DNA of 64,000 nt from Kappaphycus alvarezii (Eukaryota > Rhodophyta > Florideophyceae > Gigartinales > Solieriaceae). Below are positions 13,001 to 26,037 of the stretch, in pieces. The stretch spans positions 1 to 64,000 of the forward strand of contig NADL03000066.1 of assembly GCA_002205965.3 (NCBI GenBank), written 5' to 3'. The notes beneath the pieces were generated by a model, which was given only the letters and a program-made list of their open reading frames with translations, ran no database searches and was not told the origin of the DNA. The translations under genes were made by a program, and so were the position numbers. The stretch's first letter is position 1. Each line of letters starts with the position of its first letter.

Positions 13001-16000
13001 TCTGCCACTGTTGTAAACCAAATTGCCCGCCTCGTCGCTGCAAACCACAAGGACGTCGTTAATTTATTATTCTCTGAAAACAGATGCCCAGGGTGTATAA
13101 ATCAGCGGAAATAGGCTCTTGTGGCACTTCAGCTTCTTTATGCTGACAACAACGGAATATCAGTGTGATAGGATGGATCGAATAATAAAGTGGGGCGCAT
13201 ATCTGCAGACGGAAGTAGAAGATATGCACGGAGAGTAAGAGGAAGACCATTATCATGTGAGTTCCTTGAACGTCACCAAGAAATATTGTTTGTCCCGCGA
13301 GAGAGTTCAGAAGGAGCAAATATTATCAATAGGAATCGCGATGAAATCTGACTCATCTTCGGAATTCATTGCTGCGATAAGTTTCAAAAATCATATTGTA
13401 CTCGGGAACCCACACAGTATATGTAATTTCGACGAAATGGCAAGTAAAGTGTGTTTTAATGCTTCATGCTTTAAAATAGTGGGGTAAAAATAATTGATTA
13501 ATTAGTGCACCAAGAAGGACATTGTTATTGCCTCACTTAATTCGATTGGCTTTTAAGACGTCATAATTTCTATATATTATAGGGCAGGAGGATCAATATC
13601 GAATGATTAGGACCTACTGGAAGTGCAAAACCAAAAATCTGGCACGGTTCGCGCAAAAAAATTGGTCTCCGAACGAGACTGTTTCCGTTACTATGAAAGA
13701 AAACGGATAAATGTAAATTGATCTTTTGGAGAGTGCAGAGAAGCACATATCGAGTTACGTACGAAAAAAAGTACCTGAGATTCCAGTTTTGATGGCACTA
13801 GACGTTCTTTCGTTCGTCTCAAAGGAGTGTTCGCTGCGTGAAAATTTTTCTATAAAAAAGTTGACTGCCGTGAATTCTTTTTACTTCACCTAGAAGATAC
13901 TCAAAATCTGTAATCGGGAATTGGACAAATTGATCGAGCAAGGTGGAAGAATATAGGATTTCTTTTCAAACGGCAGTTTTGACTATCTAAAGGCCTTTTT
14001 ATTCCATTGCGCGATAATTTCGGCTTCGAAACTATCATTAGCACGTCAATCAAAGAAATATTGAAGATAACAGGACTCTCTTCGTTCCATACAGTCCTGG
14101 AAGCTGCAAATATGTAATTTCTTCAGTTTCAGTAGGATATTTGGGTCTCGAAAACAACTTTTTTTCGGTGACCTCTGCAAAAATGCACTCTTCAACTGTT
14201 CCATTTTCCCGTTTGTGAGGAGGCAGACACTTAGATTAATCCCTTACACTCAAGAAGATGAGCGATTTAGTTGGTTCCGATCCGATCGAGAGGAAAAAAC
14301 CGTATCTAGGATGAGTTGAAGCTAAAAAAAGTACCGTAAAGGTATTTACGGAGCAAATAAGCTATGTAAACCACCCTTATACATCAATCAAATTATTTTT
14401 GAGCTCTGACCGCATTAAGAATGAAAAAAGAACTGATGAAGTACAGCTAGCACAGCCAACTACTTCAATAACCCATCCTAAAGAGCTAAAAATCAGAGAC
14501 ACTTCCTGCGAACCGAGACCCACATTCATTCATTAAATATATCCCATTTTTTGAGACATTGATGCTCATTTTAACTTCACTTCACAGAGTGAGTAGCCCA
14601 TACGCTTTTTACCTTCAGAAAGCGTTTAATTTCAGTCTGGAGGTAATTTGGAAGCTTTCATACTAATAAGTAACGGGATTTGTTGCAGATAGTACAAAAC
14701 GTTACGCAAAGATTCGTTCCAAAGCAAATGAAAGACTATGTGATATTGTTACTGCTAAAAAGATAGGTTATTTTGGGGGTAAATTATGTATGTATGGAGT
14801 GTTCATCACACCTATTCTAGAGAATACTAGGTCGAAGCTGAAAATGACCACTACAAAAAATTAAAACTCCCATTTTCTTACCAATTATCAAAACATTTGA
14901 CGCTGCCAACATTTATGAAACCACAAATAAGACAACAATGGGTTATACTTTTTAATTTTTCCAATCCTTATTTTATTATAGGTTAGATATCTGAAAAAGT
15001 CTTTTGATTCCTTTTTCTTACCTCAGCACGGGTAAAATAACGAAAAAAAACTATTTATGACTGCTGAAAAGGTTCAAATCACGAACGAAACCATGAATAA
15101 TGGATTTTAAATGTGAAAGTTTTGAGATTAATGCTTTTTTTGTTGGGCCATCACACACCCGAACAGTACTGCTGGAAGTATTGCATAGATCGAAAAAAAA
15201 TACGCGCTCACCAGCAGCCTGGCATGGCTTACAGATGAACTACCTCAAATATTGTTCTCCATTAGAATTAAGATACGATGTCTAATTATTTAGGAGCTTC
15301 AGCTTTTGTATCTTCACTTGCTCATAATATTACGAGAACAATTAGTACAGTCGGAACAGTTAGTTGAAACTGATTCGGCTTCCGAAGAAACTATCTATTC
15401 ATAAACATAGTAATTTCAGACTACTACATATGAACTCACTAGTAGCTTATAGGTGTCAGAGTATTGCTTATTTGGTTTTGAAAAGGATAGGTAGAGGGTC
15501 TTTTAGATGCTGTCCCGGTTCCAATACGGCGGTCGTGGCTATACTGTCTGGGTGTTGGTAAATATTCCTACATTACTGGCTGCCAGATGCACAAAATCTG
15601 TATCTGTTTTCGGCCTCCAAAGTACAGAAATTTTACCTATTCCAAAGCAGATGGACGATTAAAATTACAATACGATTTTTTTCGATATTGTAGATCAGTT
15701 GTGATACGAGTAGACCGGGCATAGTCTGTCTCGAAGTTCCCGAATGTTTATACCACCTTCTTGTTGGATATAATTTCTCCTTATTGTTAAATTATTCAAT
15801 CAAATTTGGATATAATAGGGCAAAGCAGTCACAAATATTTAGGATTGATCTATCCTGTAGGTTAGTGTGGCGCAGTGTGCACCCGCTTTTATATGTCTGC
15901 TTAATGTACAAAGTCAAGACACGTTAAGTTTTGCTAAAACAGTGTGGGTATGCCCCTCCCACGTGGAGCTTCATGGTACAAAGTGCAAACATGTGGGCAA

Positions 16001-16900
16001 TTTTTTTTCATCCCTGACAGTCAGTACCATGTGTGCACATTAGCAGTACTTCTACAATTAGATCTATTATAATTCTAGAATAGATCACACAAAATTGGCG
16101 CTGTGGGGTCTTGTGTATGCAGTATAGCCACTGCCTGTACCAGACCTGTAAATTAACCACGTTCTATATTTATTGCATTGTTTACTTGAGGCCTCGTTCC
16201 TTCGAGCACCCTGTCTCCGCGCTACATGCCATCTTTTGGCTTGGTTCCCTAATACTTTCCAAATAATTCCAAGTGTCGGCTTCATTTAAGACAAATCCGT
16301 GTTCTATCGTTGTATTAATCTTTCTGCATTGCGGATGGTGCTGGACAGCATTATTTGCTGAATATTGTGTTTTCTGTTTGTTGTTTCAATGTAATCTACC
16401 AGTTTTTTTATTTACGACAGATGCCCAATGAGCTTCTTTTTTGTAATCAATAAACTACCCAAGCTTTTTTCCCTGTGTTATTATAAAAGCGGTACTTTCA
16501 ATAGGAAAGCTGACCTCTCCAAAAACTTCTGTCTTCTTCATCCCTGACCTCTGATTACCAAACAATTCTTCCCATCTAGTTTCTTCTAAGATCAAAATCC
16601 TAAAACGACTTTCCTCTACGAATCCAAAAAAATTAATGTATACTCCATCTTTATCTCAGAGTATTTTGTCCTCTTTTTTCAAAAAAGGAATCTTTCGACT
16701 CGTGATCCGCTTCGTCCTCCAAATTAAGTTCCGATATTTTATCAAGCACATTTCTTATCATAACCCTGATTGCGGGAAATTAAAAGTTGCCGCATTGCCT
16801 CGCATCTTTTGTTTCGTCCAAGGCCGTGAGAATTTTCGAAGACATCGCCCTACTTGAAGTTCTTAATCAACATTGTTGAATAAGATCCCCAGCCATCAAG
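13001..16900. other. Intergenic DNA, no supported gene
   Basis: Composition is mixed, with a slightly higher GC patch at 12800-13330. There the minus-strand frames (12821-13048 and 13059-13319) are open but carry no known domain. The rest has only short frames. I see no tRNA, rRNA or retroelement motifs. Confidence 0.45.
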
Positions 16901-18960
16901 TACCCCATCATCGCTCACCCCCTTTGCCCTCAACATGAACAACCTCCGCCCGTCTTTCAGCATCACCTAGTCGTCCAGAGCCCGCCACTCCCTCAACTCG
17001 ATGACCTTGATGGCCAATGGACCAACTGATTGTGATGATTATTGTACAAAAATAGATAGGGAATGTGTTCGGTAGTGGGTCCCCTGGCACTGCTTTGAGG
17101 AGACTGAGGAGGCAGGGGAGGAGGTAGAGGAAGAGGAGGCAGAAGATGAGGTAGAAAAGAAGAAGGCTGAGGCTGATATGGAAGGATATGAAGATAAGGA
17201 AGACTCGGTAGATTCGTGTGCCACTAGTGTACAACGGTGGGTGAGCTGCTGTAGAAGACGGAGAAGGGAGTGAGGGAGTAACCGTTATTTTTGACTCTTT
17301 TGAAGGGGATGAAGAGAAGTTTGAAGGTTTAAGGAGGACTTGGAGGAGTTCAATACGTCCGAGGGGGCTACTTTCATTCCGGGCTTTTCAAAGGGATTTG
17401 TAGGGACTGCATTGGGGGTATGGACATTTTGGAGGAATTTTTTGGCTCTGACCTCGAAAACTAATATTTTAAGGCGTAAGTCTAGATATTTATCCTGACA
17501 GTATCATCTGTTAGTCTTTCACGTTCAAAAAATTATATTTGATGTATTTTATTATACTTAATAAGTTTTTTTGAGACTTTAGGGTTGGAAAAAAGTCTGA
17601 ATAAGCTGCTTAAACTGATTCCTCTTGTGGAGTTCAAGTAAGTTGACAGACAACTTCAAGTAAAGCCCTCTAAGTAGTAAGGAAATTGATATTCAGCTTC
17701 AGACACAAGAGCCGATTTCTTACGCTGGGCACAGAGCATAATTAGTAGGCCCTGCCCCTGCTATACTAGCTTGTAGCCCTCTAAACTTTCATCCTGATCC
17801 AACTCTATTGTTCCTTCAACTATACTACAGTAGCACTTTTATCGCTTGGAACACCTCCTTGTTGGTATAACTAGTGCTGGGTATCTCTTCTCTCAACGAT
17901 TTATCCCTATCATCCTGTTAGAGAAAACGTCAATTTTGGCCATTTTTCCGAATTCCACTAATCAAATGCAATCTCGTGTAATTCTTCGTTTGTCATGTCT
18001 CCAGTTGGGTGCGCTTCTTTCAACAATTCCCGTCTCCCCGCAAGGGAAAGATGGAAACCCATTTCCTCCACATAAAATGTTTCAGAATGCTTTGGTGTGT
18101 GGCCCTTCTCCTCACGCAGGCTCCAAGTCTTCTTCCTCCGCCTATATCTTTAAGGAGCCCTCTTCAGTGTCGCTGCGCAGCGCCTAAACGCGCCATGTCT
18201 CCTACCTCCATGCTGCGCGCCCAGATGAAATCATTTTTCGCGTCTCTTGGGAAGCTACGCCTTCTCCATACTAACCTCACTCCCAGCACTTGTCGCCTTG
18301 AACCGCTCCCACCCCCTACTTCTTCGATTTCCGTCGCCTCATCGCAAGATCATTTCGTCTCCTTAATCTTCTTTCAGGGCGCTCGCAGCCTTTTTCGTCT
18401 CGGAGTAGTCATAGGTCTCATGCATTCACCTCCTCACATCAATATCCTTGCGGTGGTTGTCAGCTTAACTTTCAAATATATCAAGAAATCCTACTTTTCT
18501 ACTGTTATCCATCCCCCGCCGCTATAAATATTTTATCTACCAGCCCTTAACCTGCGTAAAACTCTACTAACTGCGCTCATTGTGCTATTACAGTTTTGAT
18601 TCCCAATGTTGTGCCACATTTCCTGTCATATCGCACTATGAGGGCGTAATAACTACAAATTTCTACAATCGTTCCGAAAGGAACTGAAATGCCAAGTTCG
18701 CCCGCCTTTTTATAAGGAAAGTAGTAGTTTTACCTTGGATGAGGTGACTTGACAGGCGAGCTTTACTATACAAGAAGTAGGAAAAGTCAAAATAGGGACA
18801 ATATTTTGGCCTTTTGCGACCGTTTAAGCACCTCTCCCATACGCCTCGCTCAATAGGATACACAAATGAGGCAAGGTCGCTTGATTTAGTCGCATTAAAA
18901 GTTAGAATCGTACCAGATCCCTTGCACTGGCTGCTAAGCATTATAGCTTGGTCTTTTCGT
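16901..18960. other. Low-complexity purine/pyrimidine-biased DNA
   Basis: The stretch 17080-17280 is a strongly purine-biased tract on the plus strand (GAGGAGG-type). It produces long but compositionally trivial open frames on the opposite strand, rich in Ser and Leu. A further pyrimidine-rich part at 18000-18530 gives a 172-codon frame with no recognisable domain. Neither is accepted as a gene. Confidence 0.5.
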
Positions 18961-18970
18961 TTTTTTTTAC

Positions 18971-19142
18971 TGAAAACTACGTCCTTCAACTTAAAACCAT
19001 GAACTAGAATCAGATAGCCTTCCTAGCAAAATACCAACTTGACTCTCCGCCTTAGCCAAAAACGTAGCATTCACTATCAGAAATCACATCAAACACAAAT
19101 CAATTTACACATGTAGAATTGTTTGTCGATTGACCAAAAGCA
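18971..19142 (-). repeat. LTR of element A (3' LTR in element orientation)
   Basis: This repeat of about 172 bp matches 24039-24211 in the same orientation, with scattered substitutions and a few indels. It begins TGAAAAC and ends CA on the plus strand. It lies just beyond the RNase H end of element A, where a 3' LTR is expected. Confidence 0.7.
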
Positions 19143-19320
19143 GAAAATCTTACAACAACTCAAAAGATAACCGCGTAGTGTCTCTTAACTCCTAGGAGGT
19201 CGAAAGATATTACATCAATTAGGCAGAACGATCGACGATTGTCGCACCCACATCAACGCCCTCTCTTGCGGCATGAGTCAGTTCATCTCTCTCAGCAATA
19301 TCGAGGATCTTCTACCTTCT

Positions 19321-20824
19321 TCAAAGTCTTTCAAAAGAGGTTCTTCCCAAGGGCTTAGTCAAAACGTCAGCAACCATATCCTTCGTTTCGCAATAGACGG
19401 GGTTGATAACACCTTTGTCGAAATTCTCTATGACAAAGTTCTTCCGAATCAAAACATGCTTAGCATGTCTCACCCCTTCCTTGCTCCAAACCAGAGCTCC
19501 TTGATTATCCTCAAAGACTGTAGTACACACCTGGTCTACAGTCCAATTCGAAAAACAGTTCTCTTTACCAAAGGATCAATTTCGTCGCCTCGCTCAATGG
19601 ACAACATTCAGCCTCAGTAGTCGATAAAGCAACCGTTCCCTGCTTTACAGTGTTCCATGTGACACAAGTCAATCCAACCTGCAATAGAACACCTGTAGTT
19701 GATTTACGATCCATTCGATCGCCTGCCCAGTCTGCATCACAGTACACCGTCAGATTTGTATCCTCTTGACCAAATATTTGCAGTACATAGTTCGATGTTC
19801 CCTGAAGATAACGTAGCACAAGCTTCAGAGACGTCCAATGAACTTTCAATGGGTTCGAAACAAACCGGCAAAGTATTGAGACAGCGGCACAAATATCCGG
19901 CCTTGTTCGCGTGGAAAAGAGCAGCAGACATCCCAAGAGCTCCTGATACCTTCCGCGATCGGCGGGCTCACCAAGGAGATTTACAATTTCTTCTGGACAG
20001 CCTTCAGTCATGGGAGTAGATACCGCTTTACAATCAGTCATACCTAACCTTTTCAACACTTGTTGAACATAGTGACTCTGTGATAACCATGCTCCACCAC
20101 CATCTCGCACAAACAACATTCCTAGAAATGACTGCAGTTCTCCCAAATCTTTCACATCAAAATTTGAACCAATCTCCTTCTTCACAGCTGCCTCAGATTC
20201 CTTTGAAGGCGAAATGACAATGACTTCATCCACATACAGCAATATCCATACGTTTGCCCTGCGATAGAGACAAGGGTCTGATCGAAGCGTGCGAAATCTT
20301 AACGTGCACATTACTTCCTCCCACTTACCATACCAAAACTTTGCAGCTTTCTTCAACCCGTAAAGTGACTTACAAAGCTTCAAAATCTTTTCCTCAGAAC
20401 AGAGAGAAAAATCAACAGGTCCCTGAATGTAGATGTCATTAGATTCCCGAATCTCTCCGTACAAGAATGCCGTATTCACATCTAGTTGATGGATTGAATA
20501 CCCCCTCTGGACAGCCACAGCAAGGCATGTCCTCACCGTACCAAAGTCGATAACCGGCGCAAAAGTCTGATCAATATTCCCTAGCATGAATCCCTTTACA
20601 ACCAACCTTGCTTTGTAATGCACGACCTTGCCCTCCTCGTTGCGCTTGCGAACAAACACAAAACGTGTCGGCAGGTTCTTTGCTCTCTTCACATGGTTCA
20701 CTACCTCCCAGGTCCCATGCTTTCTCAAAGACTCCAACTCCGACTCGATGGCTTTTCTCCACTCAGCTGCATTACGTTGCTCGAATGCGTCAGTGACAGT
20801 TGCAGGATCATTTTTCTTCTTCAT
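19321..20824 (-). mobile_element. Element A: Copia reverse transcriptase and RNase H region
   Basis: This part shows the Copia RT hallmarks: WRKAIESELESL near the start, HQLDVNTAFLYG around the first catalytic Asp, LCKSLYGLKKA, an LLYVDEVIV segment where the family has YVDD, and later YCDADWAGDRMDRKSTTG and the ALSTTEAE block of RNase H. The final KDMVADVLTKPL block closes a normal Copia Pol. It is a fossil and is not expected to make enzyme. Confidence 0.9.
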
Positions 20825-20934
20825 TGATCAAAGCTAATGCCCTCATTACATTTGCACTTTCCGGAGTGTACCGCACTGTAGCCTCCTTATTGTGTAGTGG
20901 GTAACAACACTCAGACGCATCAACAGTCTCCAAA

Positions 20935-22235
20935 TTACACAGAACCATGTTCCTGTCCGAAATCTTCCACACTCTCTACTGCTCCAGGATCTGGATAGTG
21001 CGTTAACATATCAACTTGTTCCATCACAGGAGCAGATTCATGACTCTGATGCTCCGTTATTGATTCCCCAACATTCACCACTGGTTGTTGCGTAACTTCA
21101 CCTGAAAATGGCACATTAAAGTATTGCTCCAAGCCACTCTCCTCCTCGCTATGCAACGAAGTAGTATCAGCAATCAGCCGGTCATCTTCAATAATGTCTT
21201 GCTCTGAATTCAAATCTCTCCCCGGAAACTCATCCTTCACTATGGTCACATCACGGCTTATGACAACCGCATTTCTTGACAGTATCCACAGCTTGTATTG
21301 GCTTTTTTCAAAACAGCCAATCACTATTCCACGCTCAGATGTTGCATCTAATTTCTTGCGCAAGTCCTTGGCGATGTGATGCCATCCAAGGCACCCAAAC
21401 TCTCTAAAGTGTCGCAAGTCGGGTTTCTCACCAGACATTGCTTCGTGAGTCGTTATAGAATCAACTCGAGGGCAAAAGAATCGGTTCCGAATCTTCGTGG
21501 CATGCACCACAGCCTCAGCCCAAAATCTTCTCGAGAGCCCTGCGTGCTCCAACATGGCGCGTGCAGATTCCACAATAGTCCTGTTCGCACGCTCATCCAT
21601 ACCATTCAGGTTTGGCGAATATTTTGAGGTTATTTCGTGCTCAATTCCTTGCTGTGCAAGGTACCCTCGTAGGGCTACATACACCACCCCCATCACTCTT
21701 CAATCTCTTAATCTGACAGTCGTTCCTCCTCTCCAACCAGGCCTGATACAACTTGAACTCCTCAGCCACCTGGCTCTTCCTGGAAATCGGCCCTGCGGTC
21801 CCATATCCACTGTACTCATCAATAAATGTCACAAAATACTTAGACCTAGAGAAGGATGAGACAGACGTAGGACCGCAAACGTCCGAATGGATTAAAGCAC
21901 ACTTTTGCTTAGATCTTGAATTGTTTTTCCTCAGTCGTTGCCGCATCTGCTTTCCTTTCATTCAACCTTCACAGTTCGTCTGTGATGCCTTCTTGGGGCA
22001 TAATAAATCCCAGTGACTGCCCCTACCCTACGCAGTCCTTAATGCTCTCTAGATGAGCATGGCCAAGTCGCTCATGCCATAACTTCAGAGCTGCTTGGTT
22101 AGGGTCTCTTTCATCGCCATCGTTGCCATCCTTCGATATTGCAGCAGCTGCGATATAGCTATCTTCATCCATTGAAGTAGCACTTCCAATGATTTGATAT
22201 ACTCCCTGTTTCTTCCTGGCCTCAAACTGAATCAA
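20935..22235 (-). mobile_element. Element A: GAG-pre-integrase and integrase region
   Basis: The GAG-pre-integrase segment has the typical LWHERLGHAHLESI block. The integrase core has HSDVCGP, YFVTFIDEYSGYG and SPNLNGMDERANRTIVESARAML, with the conserved acidic residues of the DDE fold around them, followed by the FGCLGWHHI region of the C-terminal part. Order and spacing match Copia integrases. The part is broken in a few places. Confidence 0.88.
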
Positions 22236-22289
22236 TCAGTCCTTTAGCCCGACGGCTTTCGTACGAGACATTTTAATCCTGTATTCATC

Positions 22290-23530
22290 TCAGAAAGCCT
22301 CGAGCATGACAAAAAAATTACAGTTCAACTGTGGCACAACCAACACGTTTCTCAGGACCATGATGCGCTCATACCAGTTACCGGAGGACCCAACGAAAGT
22401 GCGAATTCTCAGAGTCCCTCTATGAGATGCCCAAACCCTGTTGCCATCTCCCAGCAGAATTGCCTTTGGCTCAATCGCGTGAACATTATTCAGCATGTTC
22501 GCATCCCAGACCATGTGGTCAGATGTGCCACTATCCAGCAAGAACAATTTAGGACTTCTCCCATTATCAGTCTTCGTCGACTTAACACTGGATGCGATTG
22601 TACACCGGAGATACGTATGGCCATATGTGCGAGCAATCCAATCTGCCTGTTCAATTTCCCTTCTCCCACCATTGGGAGATTCTCTAGCAAGGAGCAATCT
22701 TGCTGGCCTTGCACTGCCACTCTCGCGATCCCTCGACACTCGGTCCTCATCATCAAATGTGACACGCTTACGGTCTCGTTTTTGATACTTCATCGGGCAG
22801 TTAGACATGATATGGCCAACGTGCTTACATTTGAAGCATCTACGCGTCTCCAAGTTCCTGAGAGAACTTTTCCCATAGTGCCTGCCCTTATCACTGCTTG
22901 CAGAGAATGCCCTTGCATTTCCTTGCCTTCTAGGCCCCTCCGAGGACCTAGAAAGTATATCAACATACTCCTGTATCAACGATGCAGTAGCGGTCTCCCA
23001 GTCAAGCTCCGTTTGAGACATCTGCAGTGAAGCAATGACAGCTCCAAACGGTGATTGCTTCTTATCTCGAAAAGAAGCTAGCAGAGTAGCAACTTGTAAC
23101 TCACCATCGACTTCGTCGCTGCCCATCGCAGAAAGGCGATTGAATATCTCTTCAAAAATATCCACATAGTCCTGCATTGATTGTCCTGAATACCTCTTGT
23201 GCGAAAACTTTGCCTGCAACTGTACCTTCGTTGCAGTATTTGATACTGCATACCTGTCCTTTAGTCGTGACCACATCTCTAAGGGACTTTTCTTTGCAGT
23301 CAGACAAAGACGGAGCTGGCGGTCACCAAGTCCTTGAATGAGGATAGCCTTGGCCGTAGCTACCTTCTTTTTCACCTCCTCACTTAACTCCGTGTTATCA
23401 CCTACAACATTCGCCCTTATCATCCCAATCACACCCTTATCCTCAAGTGCAGCTTCCGTTCTTGCTGCCTAGATCTAGTAGGCCTCCCCAGACTTCCCAT
23501 AGAAGCGAAGCACCTTCTTATTGTCCTCCA
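22290..23530 (-). mobile_element. Element A: Gag, zinc knuckle and protease region
   Basis: A Copia-type Gag (UBN2 family) reads LEMWSRLKDRYA and YVDIFEEIFNRLSAMG, then a CCHC knuckle (CFKCKHVGHIMSNC) and an aspartic protease with LLDSGTSDHMV. The knuckle binds RNA in capsids and the protease matures Gag-Pol in living members of the family. The frame is long (380 codons open), so this is the best preserved part of element A. Confidence 0.88.
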
Positions 23531-23660
23531 TAACAGCTCAGATCTCAGCACCACGTTCACGACGTTCAACAGTTCAACAGACAACTTAGGCAGAAATCAC
23601 TCTAGCAAAACCTTGCCACACTCACAACTTCAGAACACAGGTACTCAAAATCACACAGAC

Positions 23661-24315
23661 AAGCGATGGCTGGGGAAAACCCCGACTTGCGACACTTTAG
23701 AGTGTTTGGACCCCTTGGATGGCATCACATCGCAAATAGTTGCGCAAAAAATTATATGCAAAATCTGAGCGTGAAATAGTGATTGGCTGTTTTGGAGGAA
23801 AATAAGAAGGTGTTTCGCTTCTATGGGAAGTCTGTGGAGGACTACCAGATCTAGGCAGCAAGAACGGAAGCTCTACTTGAGGGTAAGGGGGTGATTGGGA
23901 TGATAAGGGCTAATGTTGTCGGTGATAAACAAACAGCTAAAACAGCCAACAATCGAAAATTCTAACCCTAACGAACTAAGACAGCCACAAACCAGTAAAC
24001 AATTTATCTGGGCCACAACACTAACAACAAGGGCATACTGAAAACCACGTTGTTCACCTTAAAACCATGAACTAGAATCAGATAGCCTTCCTAGCAAAAT
24101 ACCAACTTGACTCTCCGCCTTAACCACAAACGTAGCATGCACTATCAGAAATCACATCAAAACACAAATCAATTAACACATGTAGAATTGTCTGTCGATT
24201 GACAAAAAACAGAAAAAACGGGTTATGGGGCCAGATAATTTGTCTACTGGTTTGTGGCTGTCTTAGTTCGTTGGGGTTAGACGTTTCTATTTTTGGCTGG
24301 TTTATCGAATTGTGG
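23661..24315 (+). mobile_element. Rearranged inverted block of element A sequence
   Basis: In plus orientation 23661-23793 matches the integrase stretch 21309-21443 of element A, and 23793-23928 matches the Gag start 23394-23530. These two pieces, distant in the element, are directly joined. Beyond them, arms 23936-24019 and 24222-24305 are inverted copies of each other (about 80% alike) and enclose the outer LTR at 24039-24211. The block looks like an internally deleted relative inserted or recombined head-to-head with element A. Confidence 0.75.
24039..24211 (-). repeat. LTR of element A (5' LTR in element orientation)
   Basis: This is the partner of 18971-19142 in the same orientation. 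It lies in the centre of an inverted repeat rather than directly next to the Gag region, so it may belong to a second, related copy rather than being the original 5' LTR. Confidence 0.6.
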
Positions 24316-26037
24316 AGTGCTACAAAAGGGGACACAGTTGGAGTAAACTGAGTACATCTTTATCTGACACCAAAAAAATTTGAAGTTCTTACGCCAACTG
24401 AAATACATCATCGCGGTGTTTCATTTCTACCAACAAAGACGGACAGTTTGTTCTCAATTAAGAGGTTTTCCTTTTGTGTTAATTTTGAGCATACCATCTA
24501 ACAGCTATGGTAGGGTCAAAACTTTAAGGCTAGAAAATTCTAAGCGCCAAGAGTTTCTACAGTTGTAAACCCAGCGGAAAAGGCTTCACATGGGACCTTT
24601 GTCTATAGAGTGCAAGTTAAGACGTGATTCCAAAGTCGCGGGTGGATAAACATTACGAACGAGAAAATCCTGGGATACTAAGGAAAAATTGACGCTTCAA
24701 AGCAATTTATGAAGGCTACAAAGCCTTGAAAACATCTTGGAGTAAAAAGAAAGAGTTGAAGCCTGGTGAAAATTTATAGCGGCTGCAAAGCCTTATTCCA
24801 TAAGAAACATGATCGAACTTCCATTGGTGTCACAAGAAAATAGAAAAAATCGTGCTGAATACTTCCTTAGGACGCTGATAACGATATTAATTAAACAAGA
24901 AGTTAGAAAACACTAGGCGTCCGTAGCCCTCAGCACCACGTCCGACTGTGGGATCAAACGGGTCGAGTCATAGTTCGTTGGCCCCAAATATGTTAAGCTC
25001 GCGAGGATATCAACCCAACAGATGAAGTTTTTCAACGTACCACCTAGATAATGGATTCAGGAGCCGGTTCTAAATTTTTTTGTGTGCCTGAACGCTCTGG
25101 AAAGATAAAGAAGCTCTTTTAGTTTGTGCCGGTACCATATTAGAGACGCCAATAAACGACCGTTTCGCAAGGTAAGAGAAATCAACTTGCCTATTTACCT
25201 CTTCTTTTTCAAAGCGTAATTCTACTTCTACTTCAGATGCATACTTATTGTTACCCTTCTACAAAAAGCGCAAAACTGTGATAAGTTTTTTGAAAGCCAT
25301 ATCTACAACAGAAATGGATTGTCCTCGCGGACTACTCCAAAGTTCCAATCGAAAGGAATTTCGTATCAAGAAGTGACATCCTAGAGAAGCAAAAATCCTG
25401 GCCTTTAAGAGGGTTAAGTGTCGCCGAAAGAGCAAGTCGCCCGTCCACTGACCACCATAGCACACGAACTCAGCAATTTTTCCCTTCATAGTCGCAAATT
25501 CAGGACTATTTTCGATAAATCCATGCGGACCATTTTCAAGCTGTGCACCATTGGAGAAAGGATGTCGACCTAGCTGACAAAAGCAAGTAACAGGGTTAAT
25601 GTAATTACAAGTAAGCTATCCTGTAGAGTTGTATGAATCATATTCTATGGAATGATTGTTATTTTCCTCATCTCAACGTTTAATTTGGGTACCTTCTTGT
25701 TGCACCATGGTGATAGGTATGCAGATGAAATTCTCATGATTACAGTCCAATTTGCTGCTTTTACTGGACTCTGGGTGATCTCTATAAGGGGTGATAAAGT
25801 TTGAAAATGGGAACAAACCTAGGAATGTTATTTCGACCAGTGCAAAACAAATTTTTATTTTTATCACCCATTAGTCTCCCCTTCCCTCAGATTTTATTGG
25901 TTAATGAGCCCAAAACGTCAGTCTTTGGGATCTCGTGGGAATTGACAGCCAGTCTTGGGCCTTTTAAGTTCTACGTTATCTAATTAAGGCTTCTTGTCAG
26001 GGGTCCCTTCCTCTCTGCAAGACGTACTCTTTCTGCC
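24316..26037. other. No supported gene between two Copia fossils
   Basis: Only short frames are present. A 76-codon minus-strand frame (25259-25489) and its open upstream extension look protein-like but match no family I recognise. It may be worn retroelement sequence given the neighbours. Confidence 0.4.

Larger units (their letters stand above)
18971..24211 (-). mobile_element. Ty1/Copia LTR-retrotransposon fossil (element A)
   Basis: This is a minus-strand Copia element whose parts appear in family order when read right to left: Gag with a CCHC knuckle and protease (about 23530-22290), GAG-pre-integrase (about 22235-22023), integrase (about 21961-20935) and reverse transcriptase/RNase H (about 20824-19321). 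Direct repeats of about 172 bp at 18971-19142 and 24039-24211, beginning TG and ending CA, look like its LTRs and are roughly 90% alike. The content is almost complete but the element is broken, with several interruptions (about five or so). Between Gag and the outer LTR sits a block of inverted element sequence, so the 5' end has been rearranged. No clear target-site duplication is seen. LTR divergence suggests a moderately old insertion. Confidence 0.88.

Noticed and set aside
15850-15900. A-box-like GTGTGGCGCAGTG
   Set aside because: No B box follows at a suitable distance.
16908-17234. 108-codon minus-strand frame and overlapping Ser/Leu-rich frame
   Set aside because: Produced by a purine-biased low-complexity tract; no domain and trivial composition.
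18009-18527. 172-codon plus-strand frame
   Set aside because: Pyrimidine-rich composition, overlapping competing frames and no recognisable motif; not supported as a gene.
20608-20837. Plus-strand frames over the element A RT region
   Set aside because: Shadows of the minus-strand RT frame, which carries the family motifs.
22422-23030. 202-codon plus-strand frame
   Set aside because: Antisense shadow of the Copia Gag/protease region, with no domain of its own.
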